A DNA stretch of 64,000 nt, taken from Lacimicrobium alkaliphilum. GTDB lineage: Bacteria > Pseudomonadota > Gammaproteobacteria > Enterobacterales > Alteromonadaceae. Each line of letters begins with the position of its first letter. The stretch's first letter is position 1. Where the stretch lies: the NCBI RefSeq assembly GCF_001466725.1, contig NZ_CP013650.1:2728001-2792000 (forward strand), read 5' to 3'. Positions 1 through 9,663 of this stretch are shown piece by piece. A model generated the notes under the pieces. That model saw only the letters and a program-made list of their open reading frames with translations, was not told the DNA's origin and did no database searches. Made by a program: the position numbers and the translations under genes.

Positions 1-189
1 GTAAGACTCCGATGTACCCAGAATTGCCGCGCCATCAAGACGAAGACGCCCACTGGAAAACAAAAACAGGTTTACCGCATAAGAAAGCAGGGTCAAACCC
101 AGCACCACAGGAAAGGTGCGTCCCCGAAGACAAAGAAAAATGCCACTAAAGGTCAGCACGCCGACACAAAATACATACAAGGCTTCCAT
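1..189 (-). CDS. mrpC: Na+/H+ antiporter subunit C (MrpC/MnhC), 3' part cut by window edge
   Basis: Reading leftward from an ATG at 189 gives a hydrophobic NuoK-like N-terminus beginning MEALYVFCVGVLTFSGIFLC, then a second hydrophobic stretch around FPVVLGLTLLSYAVNLFLF. This is the pattern of MrpC, a three-helix membrane subunit of the Mrp cation/proton antiporter. The start shares one base with the stop of the upstream mrpA/B reading frame (TAATG), as expected for translational coupling within an mrp operon. About 63 codons are present and the rest lies off the left edge. The family is inferred from hydrophobicity, start and operon position. Confidence 0.8.
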   Translation of the reverse strand, partial: MEALYVFCVGVLTFSGIFLCLRGRTFPVVLGLTLLSYAVNLFLFSSGRLRLDGAAILGTSESY

Positions 190-1589
190 TATTCCTCCAC
201 CGTTGGACGATGACGGGTAGTCAGCTTACCCAGATTAGCCAGAATCAGCAGGGTTGCACCCACTACTGTAAGATACACACCCAAATCAAATACTATGGCA
301 CTGGCCAGTTCGATCTCACCTATCCAGGGGATATCAAAATAATCGAACCAGGAAGTTAAAAACGGTTTGCCGAAAAACCAGCTGCCTGCACCGGTAAGCG
401 CTGCAATAAGCACACCACTGGCAATCAGGGTTTGATAATCCACCTTGATTCGTGGCTTTATCCAGTCAACACCATGGGCAATATATTGCTGGATCAGGGC
501 CACCGAGGTGATCAGCCCGGCAATAAATCCTCCTCCGGGCATATTGTGACCACGCAGGAAAATATAGGCCGAAACCAGCAGTGCCAGAGGTAACAGGCTT
601 TGGGAGATCATTGCCAGAATCAGCGGGTGACGATCTTCCGACCAGGGTCTGCCTTTCTCATCAGCGGACGGCATCGCCAGACGCATTCTGGCAATCAGTT
701 TAAAGATACCGAGTGCGGCTATACCCAGCACAGTAATCTCACCAAAGGTATCAAAGCCTCTGAAATCCACCAGAATCACATTGACGACATTGGTGCCTCC
801 GCCACCAGTTTTACTGTTGGCCAGGAAAAACTCTGAAATACTGTCAAAAGGCCGGGTAATAATGGCGTAATTAATAGTAGCAATAACACCACCGCAGACC
901 GCAGCAATACCCAGATCTCTTACCACCCGCCTTGGCGAGGATTCATTCTTGGTTTTCTGAGGCAGGAAAAACAGCGCCAGCATCAGCAGAATGACGGTGA
1001 CCACTTCCACTGCCAACTGAGTCAGGGCCAGATCCGGTGCCGAGAAGCGGGCAAAGGTGATTGATACAATCAGCCCCACCACTGATAACGTGATCAGTGC
1101 CACCATTCGCTGGCGATGCAAGATCACGGTGGCCAGTGCACTGATACAAAGCAAAATCGCTGCGGTAATCTCGATACCATTGAGTGCCTGATGCGGCAAA
1201 TGCCCCGCAGCACTGTTCAGTTCCATCAACGGGCTGGCGGTCATCACCAGAGTCAGCAACAGCAGCAATGCAACATATCGTTGCAATGAGCCATTGGCCA
1301 TCCATTCATGTATGGCTGTAGCCTGACGCACAAGGGCCTGCACCGCTCCTTCAAACACCAACTTAGCGTCAGTTTCCTTAAATTGTGACTGAAAGCGGTA
1401 CAAGCGGCTACGATAAGCATACACAAGCAACCCACCGGCCATCGCAATACCACTCATCAGCAGCGGCAGATTAAAGCCATGCCAGATAGACAGGCTGTAT
1501 TGCGGGAGCTGACCATCCAATACAGCGGAAGAGGCTGACTGCAATAATCCGCCAATCATAAAGCTTGGGAAGATCCCACTAACAGACAC
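189..1589 (-). pseudogene. mrpA: mrpA/mrpB fusion, 3' part of a frameshifted gene (MrpA C-terminus plus MnhB domain)
   Basis: This 466-codon frame holds the C-terminal part of MrpA, including the motif [12 protein letters not shown], followed by a complete MnhB-type domain ([13 protein letters not shown] around residue 345). It ends [10 protein letters not shown] fused A/B subunit is typical of group 2 Mrp systems. The frame opens only with a GTG inside the previous reading frame, and its first residues ([12 protein letters not shown]) continue the upstream protein, which ends LCLLVG. A single missing base in the GGG run at 1575-1577 explains the split; one extra base would give a fusion of about 930 residues. 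It could be a true mutation or a sequence error. A GGTGA sequence before the GTG could allow separate translation, but I think this less likely. Confidence 0.72.
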
Positions 1590-2977
1590 AGGGTCACCAG
1601 AATTTCAATGGGGATCTTCATATACCGGGGGGGTTCATGGGGCGTTTTAGGAATATCTACCGGCTCGCCATTAAAAAATACGTCATGAATAAAACGTAAT
1701 GAGTAGGCTACCGAGAAGATACCGCCGAGGGTCGCCAGTACAGGAATCATCCAGGACAAAGAGCCAAGCGCCACCTGATGCAAGGTCTCAGCAAAGAACA
1801 TTTCCTTGGATAAAAAGCCGTTCAGCAAGGGCACTCCGGCCATGGATGCCGCTGCCACCATCGCCAGCGTGGCGGTGTAGGGCATATAGCGCCACAGCCC
1901 ATTGAGTTTGCGCATATCTCTTGAGCCGGACTCATGATCGATGATCCCTGCCGCCATAAACAGTGAGGCTTTGAAGATGGCGTGGTTCATTATATGAAAC
2001 ACCGCCGCCACAGCCGCTAATTTGGTATCCATTCCCAACAGCAGCGTAATCAGCCCCAGGTGACTGATGGTTGAATAGGCCAGTAAGCCTTTTAAGTCAT
2101 GTTTAAACAGCGCCACATAGGCACCCAGCAGCAGGGTTGCCAGCCCGGTCAGACTGACCGTTAAAAACCATAATTCGGTGCCGGACAACACCGGGTACAT
2201 ACGTGCCAGCAAGAAGATTCCGGCCTTCACCATAGTGGCCGAGTGCAAATAGGCACTGACCGGTGTGGGTGCCGCCATCGCATGGGGCAGCCAGAAATGA
2301 AACGGAAACTGAGCGGATTTTGTGAACGCCCCCAGAAGTACCAGAATCAGCGCTACCGGGTACATGGCATGTTCGCGTATGACATCGCCGCTGGCCAATA
2401 CTGTACCTAAGTCATAGCTGCCGACGATATCGGCAATAATCAACAAGCCGGCCAATAGCGCCAGACCACCGGCCCCGGTCACCGTCAGCGCCATTCTTGC
2501 CCCTTTACGGGAATCGGTTTTTGACGACCAGTAGCCGATCAACAAAAACGAACTGATACTGGTGACTTCCCAGGCCATCCATAGCTGTAACAGATTGTTC
2601 GACAACACGATGGACAACATAGCTGTCATAAACAGGATCAGATAGGCGTAGAAGCGCCCCATCGCATCTTTTTCGGAGAGGTAATAGCGGGCATACAGGA
2701 TAATAAGCAGGCCAATGCCGAGGATCAGAATGGCAAACATCATCGCCAGGCCATCCAGGCGCATGGACAGTGTCAAACCTGCGGCGGGGATCCAGGCCAG
2801 ACTTTCGGTGATCACTTCACCGGATAATACCCTTGGAAGTAATCCGGCAATCTGAGTCAATGCCAGTGCCGGAGCCAGCATGGTAAAAAATGCACAGGCA
2901 GTGCGCCCAAGCCGCTCGGTTATCAGCGGCACAAACACCCCAATCAATAATAAAACGGGTATCCAGAATAAGCTCAT
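1556..2977 (-). pseudogene. mrpA: mrpA, 5' part of a frameshifted gene (proton-translocating NuoL-like domain)
   Basis: This frame encodes the NuoL/MrpA-like antiporter core: about a dozen membrane segments with family signatures such as WMAWEVTSISSFLLIG (near residue 140), TKSAQFPFHFWLPHAMAAPTP (near 225) and YLHSATMVKAGIFLLARMYP. It terminates abruptly after LCLLVG with six out-of-frame residues (SSQAL then stop), and the family sequence continues in another frame at 1589 and below. I prefer the ATG at 2977 (MSLFWIPVLLLIG), which starts at the first membrane helix, over the ATG at 2995, which adds six polar residues. The gene is the first of an mrp operon whose role is Na+/H+ exchange and alkaline pH or salt tolerance. 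As written it would make a truncated subunit. Confidence 0.75.
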
Positions 2978-3267
2978 TATGTCGCCGTGCTCCATTTTGT
3001 TATTGTATGAACAGCGCCGCTAAGAAAAAGTGATTTATACCCACAGGCCAGACCAAAGTCCAATAAACCCGCCCGTAAGGCTATTGCGGCACTTAAGTCT
3101 GGTGTTAAGTTGAAAAAACCACCAAACCAACAACTTAGCTATATTAAGGCTAATCGAAGCGCCTGATGCGGGCAAGAAAAACCGCGCTAAACATGCAAAG
3201 GAGTATGCTGAGCAGAGATTAAGTGAATGCTATATGAGCAACGTGGGTGAAGGGATGGCAGGCAAAA

Positions 3268-3531
3268 CTATACGTAAATATCCAGATGCCCGTCTTCATC
3301 AGGCCCCTGATTTTCGTCAGTATTCTTCTTTTTGGCTTTTTTCTCAGCCGGCTTTTTTTTCTTTTTTTTCTGTTGCTGCGCATCCCGCTCTTCGGCGGTC
3401 ATATTCTTTTCATCCTCTTCGAGGGCGCGCAGACGGGCCTCCCTGTCGACTTCCTCGACACGGTGCTTGTCTTCCAGCGGATTAACCTTGCCTTCCTTGG
3501 GCAATATGGGGAAAAGCAGATCACTTACCAT
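3268..3531 (-). CDS. small highly charged protein with a polylysine tract, unknown function
   Basis: This is an 87-residue protein rich in Glu, Asp and Lys. A central acidic, probably helical stretch (DKHRVEEVDREARLRALEED) is followed by QQQKKKKKKPAEKK and an acidic tail DEDGHLDIYV. There is no signal peptide or membrane segment. An AGG lies about 8 nt before the ATG at 3531. Plus-strand frames over the same bases give low-complexity Phe/Ser peptides, so the minus strand is the more credible coding strand. The lysine tract is encoded by two 8-base T runs on the plus strand, which are slippage-prone. It may follow an independent promoter between the mrp and his loci. I do not recognise the family. 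Confidence 0.5.
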   Translation of the reverse strand: MVSDLLFPILPKEGKVNPLEDKHRVEEVDREARLRALEEDEKNMTAEERDAQQQKKKKKKPAEKKAKKKNTDENQGPDEDGHLDIYV

Positions 3532-3700
3532 ATCTCAACCTGATTTCAGTACATTTTTTAAACAATATTTCATCATACAGTATCGGAAAAATTTATCACC
3601 TCTTGAGACTTTGACTGTTTTTTTTAAAAAATTACTCAAAAGTTCCTGTTTGTTATTCCATTAGGTTGTAATTAATAGCATCTGTATCGATAAATCCCTC

Positions 3701-3729
3701 TTGCACTGGAGGCCGCTTATCAGTAACTT
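3701..3729 (+). promoter_or_regulatory. candidate sigma-70 promoter of the his operon
   Basis: TTGCAC (3701-3706) and TAACTT (3724-3729) are separated by 17 bp, about 55 bp before the His leader peptide. A second possible -10 (TACACT near 3760) lacks a good -35. The rest of 3532-3790 holds no open frame I would support. Confidence 0.4.
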
Positions 3730-3790
3730 AGGCGCTGAGTTTTTCCGAGCGTTAAAATACACTTTATCCAGAGTACTGAGATACCGAATT

Positions 3791-3841
3791 ATGATTAACC
3801 AGAACCTGAAGACGATTCATCACCATCATCACCCGGCATAA
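3791..3841 (+). CDS. hisL: his operon leader peptide
   Basis: A 16-residue open frame, MINQNLKTIHHHHHPA, has five consecutive histidine codons (CAT CAC CAT CAT CAC). Such a peptide lets the ribosome sense charged tRNA-His. Within the leader RNA, AACCTGAA (3803-3810) can pair with TTCAGGTT (3845-3852), placing a switchable stem across the His codons. Downstream lie a second stem (3857-3864 with 3877-3884) and a terminator hairpin at 3904-3929. This is the arrangement of enterobacterial his attenuation: ribosome stalling at His codons would free the antiterminator. It is too short to be listed by usual gene callers. Confidence 0.9.
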   Translation: MINQNLKTIHHHHHPA

Positions 3842-3856
3842 CCTTTCAGGTTCGTG

Positions 3857-3884
3857 CTGGAAGGTCGTGTAAATCGCCTTCCAG
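3857..3884 (+). promoter_or_regulatory. his leader antiterminator/pause-type stem
   Basis: CTGGAAGG (3857-3864) and CCTTCCAG (3877-3884) are perfectly complementary with a 12-nt loop. Its CTTCC strand can also compete for the GGAAG of the terminator stem, so this segment is the likely switch between antiterminated and terminated leader structures. Confidence 0.65.
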
Positions 3885-3903
3885 TGGAATCCCAGATTAA
3901 GAG

Positions 3904-3935
3904 ACCCCCGGAAGGCAACTTCCGGGGGTTTTTCG
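3904..3935 (+). terminator. his attenuator (rho-independent terminator)
   Basis: An 11-bp perfect stem (ACCCCCGGAAG / CTTCCGGGGGT) closes a GCAA loop and is followed by a T-rich tract. It lies between the His leader peptide and hisG, 30 nt before the hisG start. Confidence 0.92.
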
Positions 3936-3964
3936 TTTTCAGACACCAAATTTAAGGTAGCAGC

Positions 3965-4864
3965 ATGATAGACAACAACAGACTCAGAATTGCAGTACAG
4001 AAATCCGGCAGGCTTTGTGAAGGCAGCATGGAGCTGCTCAAAGCCATTGGCGTTAAACTCTCCATCCGTGACCGTCTGCTGATTGCCCATTCCACTAACC
4101 TGCCTGTGGATCTGTTGCGGGTGCGGGATGATGATATTCCGGGGCTGGTAATGGACGGCGTGGTGGATCTGGGCTTTATCGGTGAAAACGAGCTGGAAGA
4201 AAAAATGCTCGAACGCAAAGCCGCAGACAAACAACATCAGTACGATGTGCTGGAAAGGCTGGATTTCGGTGGCTGTCGCCTGTCTATTGCCGTTCCTAAT
4301 GAGATGCAATACCAGGGCATGGCATCCCTCAATGGCAAGAAAATCGCCACCACTTACCCCTATCTGCTGGAGCGCTATTTCCGCGAACAGAAAATCGACG
4401 CCAAAGCAGTAATGCTCAATGGTTCCGTTGAAGTGGCTCCCCGTGCCGGGCTGGCCGATGCCATCTGCGATCTGGTTAGCACCGGAGCAACGCTGGAAGC
4501 CAACGGGCTGGAAGAAAAAGAAGTGATCTTTCGCTCCAAAGCGGTATTAATTCAGCGTCGCGGTGAGATGCCACAACCTAAGCAACAACTTATCGACAAG
4601 CTGCTTACCCGTATTAATGGCGTGATGCAGGCCAAAGAAAGCAAGTACATCATGCTGCATGCCCCTAAAGATAAACTCGACGAGGTCAAAGCCCTGCTAC
4701 CCGGGGCCGAAAACCCGACCCTGTTGCCCCTGGCCGGTAACGATAACAGTGTCGCTGTGCATGTAGTGAGCACCGAAACCATGTTCTGGGAGACCATGGA
4801 GAAGCTCAAAGCCCTGGGCTGTCGCAGCATTCTGGTGCTGCCGATTGAGAAAATGCTGGGGTAA
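3965..4864 (+). CDS. hisG: ATP phosphoribosyltransferase, long form
   Basis: HisG catalyses the first and committed step of histidine synthesis, joining ATP and PRPP to give phosphoribosyl-ATP. The 299-residue length equals the long-form family that carries a C-terminal ACT-like regulatory domain (about residues 225-299, e.g. [17 protein letters not shown]), where histidine feedback inhibition acts. The N-terminal catalytic part includes [10 protein letters not shown] and the PRPP-binding region around [21 protein letters not shown]. An AAGG lies before the ATG. It is the first structural gene after the attenuator and is spaced 2 nt from hisD. Confidence 0.97.
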   Translation: MIDNNRLRIAVQKSGRLCEGSMELLKAIGVKLSIRDRLLIAHSTNLPVDLLRVRDDDIPGLVMDGVVDLGFIGENELEEKMLERKAADKQHQYDVLERLDFGGCRLSIAVPNEMQYQGMASLNGKKIATTYPYLLERYFREQKIDAKAVMLNGSVEVAPRAGLADAICDLVSTGATLEANGLEEKEVIFRSKAVLIQRRGEMPQPKQQLIDKLLTRINGVMQAKESKYIMLHAPKDKLDEVKALLPGAENPTLLPLAGNDNSVAVHVVSTETMFWETMEKLKALGCRSILVLPIEKMLG

Positions 4865-4866
4865 GT

Positions 4867-6174
4867 ATGCAAAACTGGAATCAATTAGAAAACAACGATC
4901 GCCAGGCGTTGCTGCAACGACCGGCGATGGGCGACAGCCAAAACCTTTCGGATACCGTTGCCGGGATCATCGCGGCGGTCCGGCGCGATGGCGATAGGGC
5001 CCTTGTGCAACTGACAGAAAAATATGACGGTGTCGCCTTGTCCGGCCTCCGACTGGAAAAAGAGAAAATAGAAAAAGCTGTCGCCGCGCTGAATCCACAA
5101 ACAAAATCCGCGCTGGAACTGGCCTATGCCAATATCAGGTCTTTTCATCAGGCCCAGTGGCCGCAGGACATTCGGGTTCAGACCAGCCCAGGTGTGATTT
5201 GCGAGCTGAAACATCAGCCCATCGCCTCGGTGGGATTATATATTCCCGGCGGTACTGCACCGCTACCTTCGACTGTACTGATGCTTGGCGCTACAGCACA
5301 GGTGGCGGGCTGCCCCAGAAAAGTATTAGTCAGTCCGCCAAATAAAGATGGCTCTCTGGCTGCGGAAATTCTTTATGCAGCCCGGCTTTGTGGGATTGAC
5401 GAAGTTTATCTGTGCGGCGGTGCCCAGGCCATTGCTGCACTGGCTATAGGCACAGAGTCCATTGCCAGGGTGGATAAAATCTTCGGCCCAGGTAACAGCT
5501 TTGTCACCGAAGCCAAGCAACAGGTCAGCCGTATTGCCGGTGGCCCGGCCATTGATATGCCGGCAGGACCCTCCGAGGTATTGGTGATTGCCGATAAAGA
5601 AGCCAACCCGGTATTTGTGGCTTCGGATTTACTCTCTCAGGCTGAACATGGCGCCGACTCACAGGCGGTGCTGGTCAGTGACAGTGAGGCACTGATCAAG
5701 GCGGTGAAACAGCAGGTAGAAGAGCAGTTAGACACCCTGAGCCGCAAAGATATCGCTATCCGGAGTATCGCTCACAGTCGCTATATTCTGGCTGACTCCA
5801 TGACACAGGCCGTTGAGATCAGTAACGCCTATGGCCCCGAGCACCTGATACTTCAAATGGACAGTCCCCGCCAGTGGATGGAACAGATCAGTAACGCCGG
5901 TTCGATATTTGTTGGCCCCTGGTCGCCCGAATCAGCGGGCGATTATGCCAGTGGCACCAACCATGTGCTGCCCACTTATGGCTATGCCCGCAATACCTCG
6001 AGCCTGGGGCTGATGGACTTTCTGCGTCGTTACACAGTGCAGGAATTAACTACAGAGGGCTTACAACAAATTGGCCCGGCCATTATGCAACTGGCTGATG
6101 CTGAAGGGCTGGATGCCCATCGTCAGGCTGTGGCGCTAAGGTTACAGGCATTAGATGGGGAGAACGTGAAATGA
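4867..6174 (+). CDS. hisD: histidinol dehydrogenase
   Basis: HisD oxidises L-histidinol to L-histidine through histidinal, using two NAD+ and a bound zinc. The 435-residue protein shows the family motifs for NAD binding (LYIPGGTAPLPSTVLMLG near 118) and the zinc/catalytic segment DLLSQAEHGADSQAVLVS near 255. The C-terminal TNHVLPTYGYARNTSSLG also matches. Length is normal. It sits 2 nt after hisG and overlaps hisC by ATGA, consistent with coupled translation in one his transcript. Confidence 0.97.
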   Translation: MQNWNQLENNDRQALLQRPAMGDSQNLSDTVAGIIAAVRRDGDRALVQLTEKYDGVALSGLRLEKEKIEKAVAALNPQTKSALELAYANIRSFHQAQWPQDIRVQTSPGVICELKHQPIASVGLYIPGGTAPLPSTVLMLGATAQVAGCPRKVLVSPPNKDGSLAAEILYAARLCGIDEVYLCGGAQAIAALAIGTESIARVDKIFGPGNSFVTEAKQQVSRIAGGPAIDMPAGPSEVLVIADKEANPVFVASDLLSQAEHGADSQAVLVSDSEALIKAVKQQVEEQLDTLSRKDIAIRSIAHSRYILADSMTQAVEISNAYGPEHLILQMDSPRQWMEQISNAGSIFVGPWSPESAGDYASGTNHVLPTYGYARNTSSLGLMDFLRRYTVQELTTEGLQQIGPAIMQLADAEGLDAHRQAVALRLQALDGENVK

Positions 6175-7259
6175 ACGATGCCACGCAGTTAGCTGACAAG
6201 CTTCAGTGCGCGCACTTAAAAGACCTGCAGCCATACCAGTCGGCCAGACGGCTTTTTTCCGGTGGCCAGGACTGGTTGAATGCCAATGAGTCCCCTTTTA
6301 GCAACGATTATGAATTGGACTGTGACAAACTTAACCGTTATCCCGATTGCCAGCCCAAATCGGTGATTTCAGCCTATGCGGACTATGCCGGAGTCAGCAA
6401 AGATCAGGTACTGGTAAGCCGCGGCGCCGATGAGGGCATAGAATTGCTGATCCGCGCCTTTTGTGAGCCGGGAAAAGATCGCATTCTGATTTGCCCCCCA
6501 ACTTATGGCATGTATGCCATCAGTGCCGAAACCTTTCAGGTTGGCGTTGAAAAAGCCCCCCTTAAGGAAGACTTCAGTCTGGATATGGACAGGGTGCTGA
6601 GTGTCGAAAAGCAGGTAAAACTGGTGTTTATCTGCTCGCCCAATAACCCCACCGGCACCGAAATCAACGAGCAGCAGCTTAGAACTGTACTACAAGCCTA
6701 CAAAGACAGTGCCCTGGTGGTGGTGGATGAGGCCTATATCGAGTTTTCAAGCGCTCAGGGCTGTGCCGGTTGGCTGGCGGATCATCCTAATCTGGTGATT
6801 CTGCGTACCCTGTCCAAGGCCTTTGCGCTGGCGGGGATCCGCTGCGGCTTTACCCTGGCCGCGCCTGAAATTGTTCAGGTATTGCTCAAAGCTATAGCGC
6901 CCTACCCTGTACCCGAACCGGTAGCTCAGATTGCAGCACAGGCAATGTCTGCAGGGGGGCTGAAAAAGCTTAACCAACAGGTCAGTCTGTTAAACCAGTG
7001 GCGGCAAAACCTGCTTGAGGAGCTCCGCGCTATCCCTGAGCTTACCCCGATTGGCGATATTCAGGCTAACTTTATTCTGGTGCGGGCCAGGCAGAAGCAA
7101 GGGTTGATGGACAACCTGGTGGCCCGGGGGATCCTGATCCGGGATCAGTCCAAACAATTTCATCTTAAGCATTGCCTGCGTATCAGCATCGGCAATAACG
7201 AACAAAACCAGCGGCTGCTTGCCGCCATTAAAACCTTTTATCAGCAGGAGGGGCAATGA
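6171..7259 (+). CDS. hisC: histidinol-phosphate aminotransferase
   Basis: HisC is a PLP-dependent class I/II aminotransferase that converts imidazole acetol phosphate and glutamate to histidinol phosphate. The 362-residue protein has [10 protein letters not shown] near the start, the cofactor loop [15 protein letters not shown], the SPNNPTG motif, the DEAYIEF segment and [14 protein letters not shown], whose lysine (about residue 215) should form the PLP Schiff base. It overlaps both neighbours by four bases (ATGA), which points to tight translational coupling in the operon. Confidence 0.97.
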   Translation: MNDATQLADKLQCAHLKDLQPYQSARRLFSGGQDWLNANESPFSNDYELDCDKLNRYPDCQPKSVISAYADYAGVSKDQVLVSRGADEGIELLIRAFCEPGKDRILICPPTYGMYAISAETFQVGVEKAPLKEDFSLDMDRVLSVEKQVKLVFICSPNNPTGTEINEQQLRTVLQAYKDSALVVVDEAYIEFSSAQGCAGWLADHPNLVILRTLSKAFALAGIRCGFTLAAPEIVQVLLKAIAPYPVPEPVAQIAAQAMSAGGLKKLNQQVSLLNQWRQNLLEELRAIPELTPIGDIQANFILVRARQKQGLMDNLVARGILIRDQSKQFHLKHCLRISIGNNEQNQRLLAAIKTFYQQEGQ

Positions 7260-8326
7260 GCCAACAGGCGATTTTATTTATCGACAGAGACGGTACCCTG
7301 GTAGAAGAGCCGCCGGTGGACAAACAACTGGACAGCCTCGAAAAGCTGGTATTTGAGCCTATGGTAGTGCCGGTACTGATACGGCTGCAACAGGCAGGTT
7401 TTAAACTGGTGATGGTATCCAATCAGGACGGTCTTGGTACCAACAGCTTCCCTCAGGCCGACTTTGATGCACCTCATAACAAGATGATGGCGCTGTTTTC
7501 CTCCCAGGGTGTCCGGTTTGACGACGTTTTAATCTGCCCCCACTTTGAGCAGGACAATTGCAGTTGCCGTAAACCAAAACTCGGCCTGGTCAAAGACTAT
7601 CTGCAACAGGGAAAAGTGGATTTCAGCCGCTCTTTTGTTATTGGTGACCGCCAAACCGATATGCAACTGGCCGATAACATGGGCATTCGCGGGCTGTTAT
7701 ATGACCGAAAGCAGAATAACTGGCTGGCCATAGAAAAGCATCTTACCAGCAAAGGTCGTCTGGCAGAGGTTATCCGTACCACCTCTGAGACGGATATTCG
7801 TGTGAATGTGGATCTGGATCATCAGCGTAAATCAAAAATCAGCACCGGCATCGGCTTTTTCGATCATATGCTCGATCAGATTGCCACCCATGGCGGCATT
7901 ACGCTGGATGTTGAGGTTAAAGGCGATTTGCATATCGATGATCATCATTCAGTGGAAGATACGGCTCTGGCTATCGGTGAGGCGCTGCGTAAGGCCTTAG
8001 GAGACAAACGGGGCATTGGACGCTTCGGCTTTGCCCTGCCAATGGATGAGTGCCGGGCTGAATGTGTGCTGGATATCTCTGCCCGTCCATATCTTAAATT
8101 TGATGCCAGCTTCACTCAGGAAAATGTAGGCGAGATGTCCACTCAGATGGTGTCACACTTTTTCCGCTCATTAAGTGACAGCATGGGGATCTCATTACAC
8201 CTCTCCACTACCGAAGGTAATGCCCACCATCAGGTGGAAAGCCTGTTTAAGGTATTTGGCAGAGCGCTGCGCCAGGCGGTGACCAAGCAGGGTGATGTGT
8301 TACCCAGTAGCAAAGGAGCCCTGTAG
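7256..8326 (+). CDS. hisB: bifunctional histidinol-phosphatase / imidazoleglycerol-phosphate dehydratase
   Basis: This two-domain enzyme performs two his steps. The N-terminal HAD phosphatase domain (residues 1 to about 165) has the nucleophile motif FIDRDGT (Asp10, Asp12) and a zinc loop [11 protein letters not shown]. The C-terminal dehydratase domain begins near residue 168 and has the metal-binding histidine motifs [29 protein letters not shown] and [17 protein letters not shown]. The fused form is typical of Enterobacterales, Alteromonadales and relatives. The stop overlaps the GTG start of hisH by one base. Confidence 0.97.
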   Translation: MSQQAILFIDRDGTLVEEPPVDKQLDSLEKLVFEPMVVPVLIRLQQAGFKLVMVSNQDGLGTNSFPQADFDAPHNKMMALFSSQGVRFDDVLICPHFEQDNCSCRKPKLGLVKDYLQQGKVDFSRSFVIGDRQTDMQLADNMGIRGLLYDRKQNNWLAIEKHLTSKGRLAEVIRTTSETDIRVNVDLDHQRKSKISTGIGFFDHMLDQIATHGGITLDVEVKGDLHIDDHHSVEDTALAIGEALRKALGDKRGIGRFGFALPMDECRAECVLDISARPYLKFDASFTQENVGEMSTQMVSHFFRSLSDSMGISLHLSTTEGNAHHQVESLFKVFGRALRQAVTKQGDVLPSSKGAL

Positions 8327-8916
8327 TGAAACTGGTTATTGTCGATACCGGCTGCGCCAATATCTCTTCAGTCCGCTTCGCTATTGAGCGCCTTGGCTAT
8401 CAGGTGGAGGTGTCCGATAAGCCACAGCAGATTCAGGCCGCAGATAAGGTGTTTTTACCCGGAGTGGGAGCCGCCGCGGCTGCGATGGAACAGATTCACG
8501 ACAAAGGTCTGGCAGAGCTGCTGCCCCAACTTACCCAACCGGTGCTGGGAATTTGTCTGGGTATGCAACTGATGACCCGCTGGTCCGAAGAAGGTCCGGC
8601 ACAATGCCTTGGCATGATCGACACCGATGTCAGGCGCATGCAGGTGGGTGATTTGCGCCTGCCTCATATGGGCTGGAATCAAATCCGTTCACAGCAGAGC
8701 TCCGCGCTTTTTAAAGGCATTGAAGATGGCAGCTACTTTTACTTTGTACACAGCTACGCCGTTGCCCTTGGCGCTCATACCCTGAGCAGTTGTGATTATG
8801 GCGGGAGCTTCTCCGCCAGCATTGCTCAGGGCAACTTTTACGGGGTGCAATTTCACCCTGAGCGCTCAGGCCCTGTGGGCGCTAAGCTGTTGCGTAACTT
8901 TATCGAATTTTGTTAA
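8326..8916 (+). CDS. hisH: imidazole glycerol phosphate synthase, glutamine amidotransferase subunit
   Basis: HisH hydrolyses glutamine and channels ammonia to HisF. The 196-residue class I amidotransferase has the nucleophile in LGICLGMQL (Cys77) and the His-Glu pair in FHPERSG (His177, Glu179). It starts with GTG overlapping the hisB stop (TAGTG), so coupled translation is likely; no in-frame ATG lies close by. hisA follows after 9 nt. Confidence 0.96.
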   Translation: MKLVIVDTGCANISSVRFAIERLGYQVEVSDKPQQIQAADKVFLPGVGAAAAAMEQIHDKGLAELLPQLTQPVLGICLGMQLMTRWSEEGPAQCLGMIDTDVRRMQVGDLRLPHMGWNQIRSQQSSALFKGIEDGSYFYFVHSYAVALGAHTLSSCDYGGSFSASIAQGNFYGVQFHPERSGPVGAKLLRNFIEFC

Positions 8917-8925
8917 GAGAAGATT

Positions 8926-9663
8926 ATGATTATTCCGGCAATTGATTTAATCGACGGTCAGGTGGTGCGCCTTTATCAGGGTGATTATCAGCAAAAAACC
9001 CAGTACGCTTTATCACCTGTTGATGTGGTGCATCGCTATGCTGATGCCGGTGCTACCTGGCTACATATTGTCGATCTCAGCGGTGCCAAAGATCCCGAAA
9101 AACGCCAGCTAACACTTATCTCAGAAATGGTGGCGACAAAACGCATGCAATTTCAGGCCGGTGGCGGCATACGCAGTGAAGCGGATCTAATGCAGTTACT
9201 GGATGCCGGTGTAGATCGGGTCGTGATTGGCTCGCTGGCAGTAAAACAACCTGACCTGGTAAAAAGCTGGCTAAAAAAATACGGCGCAGAAAAAATCGTT
9301 TTAGCGCTGGATGTGAACATCGATGCCAGTGGGCGTAAGTGCATTGCCACCCATGGCTGGCAACAGGACAGCGGCACAGAACTCGCTCCCCTGTTAAATG
9401 AGATGACTGAAGCCGGGGCCAGGCATGTGCTGTGCACCGATATCGCCTGTGACGGCACCTTGCAGGGGCCCAATACCAGCCTCTATCAACAGATGAAGCA
9501 GCAATTTCCCGATGTGATCTGGCAGGCCTCTGGTGGTATAGGCGGTTTAGAACACCTTCGCGAGCTAAAACCAAGTGGCGTGAATAGCGTTATCCTTGGC
9601 AGAGCACTGCTGGAGGGCAAGTTTGAACTTAGCGAAGCCATAGCAGTATGGGAGAAGAGCTGA
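8926..9663 (+). CDS. hisA: phosphoribosylformimino-5-aminoimidazole carboxamide ribotide isomerase
   Basis: HisA is a TIM-barrel isomerase (Amadori rearrangement) working on ProFAR. The 245-residue protein begins [20 protein letters not shown], with the catalytic Asp7. It has the phosphate-binding repeats FQAGGGIRS near residue 78 and QASGGIGG near 205, and the second-half catalytic region [11 protein letters not shown]. It is preceded by AAGAGAAG at a suitable distance. Its stop TGA overlaps the hisF ATG (TGATG). Confidence 0.97.
   Translation: MIIPAIDLIDGQVVRLYQGDYQQKTQYALSPVDVVHRYADAGATWLHIVDLSGAKDPEKRQLTLISEMVATKRMQFQAGGGIRSEADLMQLLDAGVDRVVIGSLAVKQPDLVKSWLKKYGAEKIVLALDVNIDASGRKCIATHGWQQDSGTELAPLLNEMTEAGARHVLCTDIACDGTLQGPNTSLYQQMKQQFPDVIWQASGGIGGLEHLRELKPSGVNSVILGRALLEGKFELSEAIAVWEKS

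Noticed and set aside
1575..1589. Programmed frameshift in mrpA
   Set aside because: No slippery heptamer or stimulatory stem is visible; a missing base is simpler.
3234..3664. Plus-strand frames of 83, 98 and 110 codons rich in Phe and Ser
   Set aside because: They are mirrors of the charged minus-strand gene and its T runs.
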